Made by a program: the position numbers and the translations under genes. Source: Acidimicrobiia bacterium (GTDB lineage: Bacteria > Actinomycetota > Acidimicrobiia > Acidimicrobiales > Aldehydirespiratoraceae). Taken from it: DNA of 64,000 nt. The notes beneath the pieces are model-generated. The model ran no database searches, was not told the origin of the DNA, and was given only the letters and a program-made list of their open reading frames with translations. Of the stretch, positions 61,412-64,000 are shown one piece after another (position 1 is the first letter of the stretch; every line of letters starts with the position of its first letter). The DNA is taken from positions 1 through 64,000 of the forward strand of contig JAJEJB010000005.1 of NCBI GenBank assembly GCA_022828135.1. The letters run 5' to 3'.

Positions 61412-64000
61412 GTGCCACCTTCGCCGCACGCCACTCTGGAAGATCTCCAGCACAACGTCCGGGTGACCGGCGTACACCCGGACGGGCCGGTAACCGTCGT
61501 GAGAGCGGAGTGGCACGGCTCCCAGGCCGTCACGCTCACCTATCGCACAGAAGTCGGCGCTGTACAGGAGCGGATGCTCTTTCGGGGTGACGAGCCAGGC
61601 CTCGCAGTCTTGGCTCCTGCGCAGAGACGTTGGAGCTTTCGCGGCGATGGACGGCTCTTCCGCCTGGCTGCGGAGGCGCGCCGTATCCGATTGGCACATC
61701 TGTTCGACCCGTATCTGGCTCTCGAATCCAGCCAGGTGAGGCCACTGCCCCACCAGATCGAAGCCGTGTATGGAGCCTTGCTGCCGCGTCAGCCGCTGCG
61801 GTTCCTGCTGGCTGACGACCCTGGGGCTGGCAAGACGATCATGGCCGGTCTCTACATCAAGGAGCTGATGATCCGCGGCGCTTTGGAACGCTGCATGGTG
61901 ATCGCGCCGGGCAATCTCACCGTCCAGTGGCAGGAGGAGTTGCACCACAAGTTCGGGCTGGAGTTCGAGATCGTCACCAAGCAGGATCTTGACGGCATCG
62001 ACACCCTCAACGTCTTCGAGCGCAAACCTCTGCTGATAGCCCGCATTGACCAGCTCGCCCGCCGTCAAGAGCAGTTGGGCCCGGCGTTGAGGCAGGCCGA
62101 GTGGGACTTGGTAGTTGTCGATGAGGCACACCGGATGGCCGCCCATTTCTGGGGCAACGAGATCCGCAAGACGATGCGCTACCAACTCGGTGAGGCGCTC
62201 GGTGCCGCCGCCCAGCACCTGCTGCTCATGACGGCGACACCCCACAACGGCAAAGAGGAGGACTTCCAACTGTTCCTCGCGCTGCTTGACGCCGACCAGT
62301 TTGCCGGGAGTTTCCGCGACGGCGTCCGCGCCGCGAATCCCTCGTCTTTGATGCGCCGCATGGTCAAAGAGCGTCTCTTGACCTTCGATGGGCGGCCGCT
62401 ATTCCCGGAGCGACGCTCCACGACGGTCGCCTACGAGCTCTCACCTGAGGAGATGCGCCTTTACGGCGACGTCACGGCATACGTGCGAGATCAGATGAAC
62501 GCCGCTGACCGGTTGCGCGAGGGAGGCGACGGCCGCAGAGGCAACACGGTCGGCTTCGCCCTGACCATTCTGCAGCGCCGGTTGGCATCGTCACCTGAGG
62601 CGATATTCCAGTCGCTTCGCCGTCGTCGACGGCGACTGGAACTACGCGTCGCCGAGGAGCGTCAGGCGGCGCGCGCTGCACGGCTAGGCCTGACAGGTCA
62701 ACAGGAGCGCTTGTCTCGGCTGCTTCAGGCCGACCCTGCCGACACACCGACCGGACCGGACAGTCGAGACGGAAGTCCCGTAGACGAAGACCCATTCGAG
62801 AGCTTCGACATGGATGCCTACGACGAACTCGATGAGGAAGAGCAGGCCGAAGTCGACACAGAAGTTGTCGACGCGGCCACGGCCGCCGAGACGATTGCCG
62901 AGTTGGAAGGCGAGATTGAGACGCTCAAGCAGCTACAGAAGATGGCATACGATCTGCGTAAAGCCGGAACCGACGCCAAGTGGCAACAGCTCTCCGACAC
63001 TCTCTCAGAGGCGACGGAGATGTACACAACGGCTGGCGACCGCCGCAAGCTGATCGTGTTCACCGAGCACCGAGACACGCTCAATTATCTGGTCGATCGA
63101 CTGCGCACGTTCCTCGGCAACCACGACGCGGTCGTGCACATATCCGGCAGCACGCGGCGAGACGAGCGCCGGGCCGTGCAGCATCGGTTCACCCAGGACC
63201 CAGGCGTGCTGGTGCTGGTAGCCACCGACGCAGCTGGCGAGGGCATCAACCTCCAACAGGCGCACCTCGTGGTGAACTATGACCTGCCGTGGAACCCGAA
63301 CCGCATCGAGCAGCGCTTCGGACGGGTGCACCGCATAGGGCAGACCGAGGTATGCCACATGTGGAACCTCGTGGCCGACGAGACGCGAGAGGCCCAGGTG
63401 TACCTGCGGCTGCTCGAGAAGATCGAGCAGATGCGCGAGACCTTCGACGGGCAGGTCTACGACGTGCTCGGCGAGGTGCTCTCCGGCCGCGAGTTGCGGC
63501 AATTGCTGCTTGACGCCATCCGCTACGGCGACCATCCCGACGTGCGGAGCCGGCTCGATCAGATCATCGAGACCGACGTGCCCGAACGAGTGGCCGCCGC
63601 CATTACAGACCCTGTGCTCGCTGCTGACACGATCGGCTACTCCGACGTCGACCGCATCCGGCGAGACATGGACGAGGCCGCGCTGCGGCGCATCCAGCCC
63701 CACTACATTCGCGCCTTCTTCGACGCCGCCTTCACGGAGTTGGGCGGGCGGCTGAACGAGCGCGAGCCTGGCCGCTACCAGATCGACCGGGTGCCCATAG
63801 CAGTGCGAAACCGCGGCCGCGAGACCGGAACCGGCCCTCCACTACTCGAACGATACGCCCGAGTCACCTTCAACAAGGAGTTCACAGAGGTTAAAGGAGC
63901 ACCCGATGCCGACCTCGTCGCCCCTGGCCATCCCCTTCTCGACACGGTTGTTGACCTGACTCTCGAACACCACCGCCACCACATCACAGAGGGAGCGGTG
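61412..64000 (+). CDS. SNF2-type DEAD/DEAH helicase, defence-island type, 3' end beyond window
   Basis: The frame is open from GTG 61412 to the window end, 863 codons without a stop. Walker A is DDPGAGKTIMAG near residue 141 (61814-61849), DEAH (VVVDEAH) near 237, TATPHNGKEEDF near 277; the C-terminal RecA domain has VFTEHRDTL near 550, TDAAGEGINLQQAHLVVNYDLPWNP and QRFGRVHRIGQ near 635. Between the RecA domains lies an Arg run (about 62619-62640), an acidic stretch and a coiled coil. Such helicases (relatives of DISARM DrmD) occur with methyltransferases and other genes in anti-phage loci. Codon use is less GC-biased at third positions than in the neighbours. Confidence 0.85.
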   Translation, partial: MPPSPHATLEDLQHNVRVTGVHPDGPVTVVRAEWHGSQAVTLTYRTEVGAVQERMLFRGDEPGLAVLAPAQRRWSFRGDGRLFRLAAEARRIRLAHLFDPYLALESSQVRPLPHQIEAVYGALLPRQPLRFLLADDPGAGKTIMAGLYIKELMIRGALERCMVIAPGNLTVQWQEELHHKFGLEFEIVTKQDLDGIDTLNVFERKPLLIARIDQLARRQEQLGPALRQAEWDLVVVDEAHRMAAHFWGNEIRKTMRYQLGEALGAAAQHLLLMTATPHNGKEEDFQLFLALLDADQFAGSFRDGVRAANPSSLMRRMVKERLLTFDGRPLFPERRSTTVAYELSPEEMRLYGDVTAYVRDQMNAADRLREGGDGRRGNTVGFALTILQRRLASSPEAIFQSLRRRRRRLELRVAEERQAARAARLGLTGQQERLSRLLQADPADTPTGPDSRDGSPVDEDPFESFDMDAYDELDEEEQAEVDTEVVDAATAAETIAELEGEIETLKQLQKMAYDLRKAGTDAKWQQLSDTLSEATEMYTTAGDRRKLIVFTEHRDTLNYLVDRLRTFLGNHDAVVHISGSTRRDERRAVQHRFTQDPGVLVLVATDAAGEGINLQQAHLVVNYDLPWNPNRIEQRFGRVHRIGQTEVCHMWNLVADETREAQVYLRLLEKIEQMRETFDGQVYDVLGEVLSGRELRQLLLDAIRYGDHPDVRSRLDQIIETDVPERVAAAITDPVLAADTIGYSDVDRIRRDMDEAALRRIQPHYIRAFFDAAFTELGGRLNEREPGRYQIDRVPIAVRNRGRETGTGPPLLERYARVTFNKEFTEVKGAPDADLVAPGHPLLDTVVDLTLEHHRHHITEGAV

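Overview
The window is GC-rich, densely packed DNA, most likely from an actinobacterium. The signs are many GTG starts, GTGA/ATGA stop-start overlaps, an F420-dependent luciferase-family oxidoreductase, IpdAB-type CoA transferase subunits, a mycothiol-type DinB/maleylpyruvate-isomerase-like protein, a DUF3516-type Ski2-like helicase and several leaderless-looking starts (TANNNT 6-7 nt before the start codon). An aerobic heterotroph of the class Acidimicrobiia is my best guess, but this is inference only. No rRNA, tRNA or CRISPR array was recognised.

Layout. (1) 1-1750: probable IS21-type end repeats, a leaderless AAA ATPase (DUF4143 type) and a 39-bp copy of the start of paaZ. (2) 1799-3037 (-): DUF1330 protein and alpha/beta hydrolase, divergent from (3) 3211-9441 (+): phenylacetate operon paaZ-paaA-paaB-paaC-paaK-paaX, without paaD or paaE, followed by a convergent MMPL exporter. 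(4) 20899-11858 (-): an eight-gene operon for reductive pyrimidine or hydantoin breakdown: beta-ureidopropionase, dihydropyrimidinase, CoA-acylating methylmalonate/malonate semialdehyde dehydrogenase, an F420-dependent oxidoreductase, and a THI5/NMT1-type ABC importer with two permeases. (5) 22783-20977 (-): O-acetylhomoserine sulfhydrylase with a structured leader, and a CoA-binding protein. (6) 32310-23530 (-): a second eight-gene operon: cyclase-family hydrolase, an oxygenase alpha-subunit homologue that has lost its Rieske cluster, a BMP-type nucleoside ABC importer, ribokinase and nucleoside hydrolase. (7) 32408-34461 (+): NfeD-like protein and flotillin. (8) 34501-46180 (+): two short-chain dehydrogenases (SDRs), three tandem paralogous peptide-type binding lipoproteins (the third apparently starting with CTG) and one DppBCDF-type transporter. 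(9) 49506-46257 (-): siroheme synthesis and sulfite/nitrite reductase behind two operator-like repeats. (10) 49622-57641: SDRs, small membrane proteins, ipdA-ipdB (steroid C/D-ring breakdown), a low-molecular-weight phosphatase-like protein, an isochorismatase-fold hydrolase and a DinB-like protein. (11) 57647-64000: Ski2-like helicase, MFS transporter, a decayed molybdenum-hydroxylase tail, an AT-rich junction, and the start of a large SNF2-type helicase that runs off the window and looks like the edge of a defence island.

How the parts fit. Operons 4 and 6 can be read together: nucleosides are imported and split, ribose is phosphorylated, and pyrimidine bases or their reduced ring products are opened, decarbamoylated and turned into acyl-CoA. 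No classical dihydropyrimidine dehydrogenase is present, so the F420 enzyme is a candidate for a redox step. The two genes heading operon 6 (ring-opening hydrolase plus Rieske-less oxygenase homologue) are the most novel-looking part of the window. The paa operon, ipdAB, the many SDRs and the peptide importer fit a scavenger of aromatics, steroids, nucleosides and peptides.
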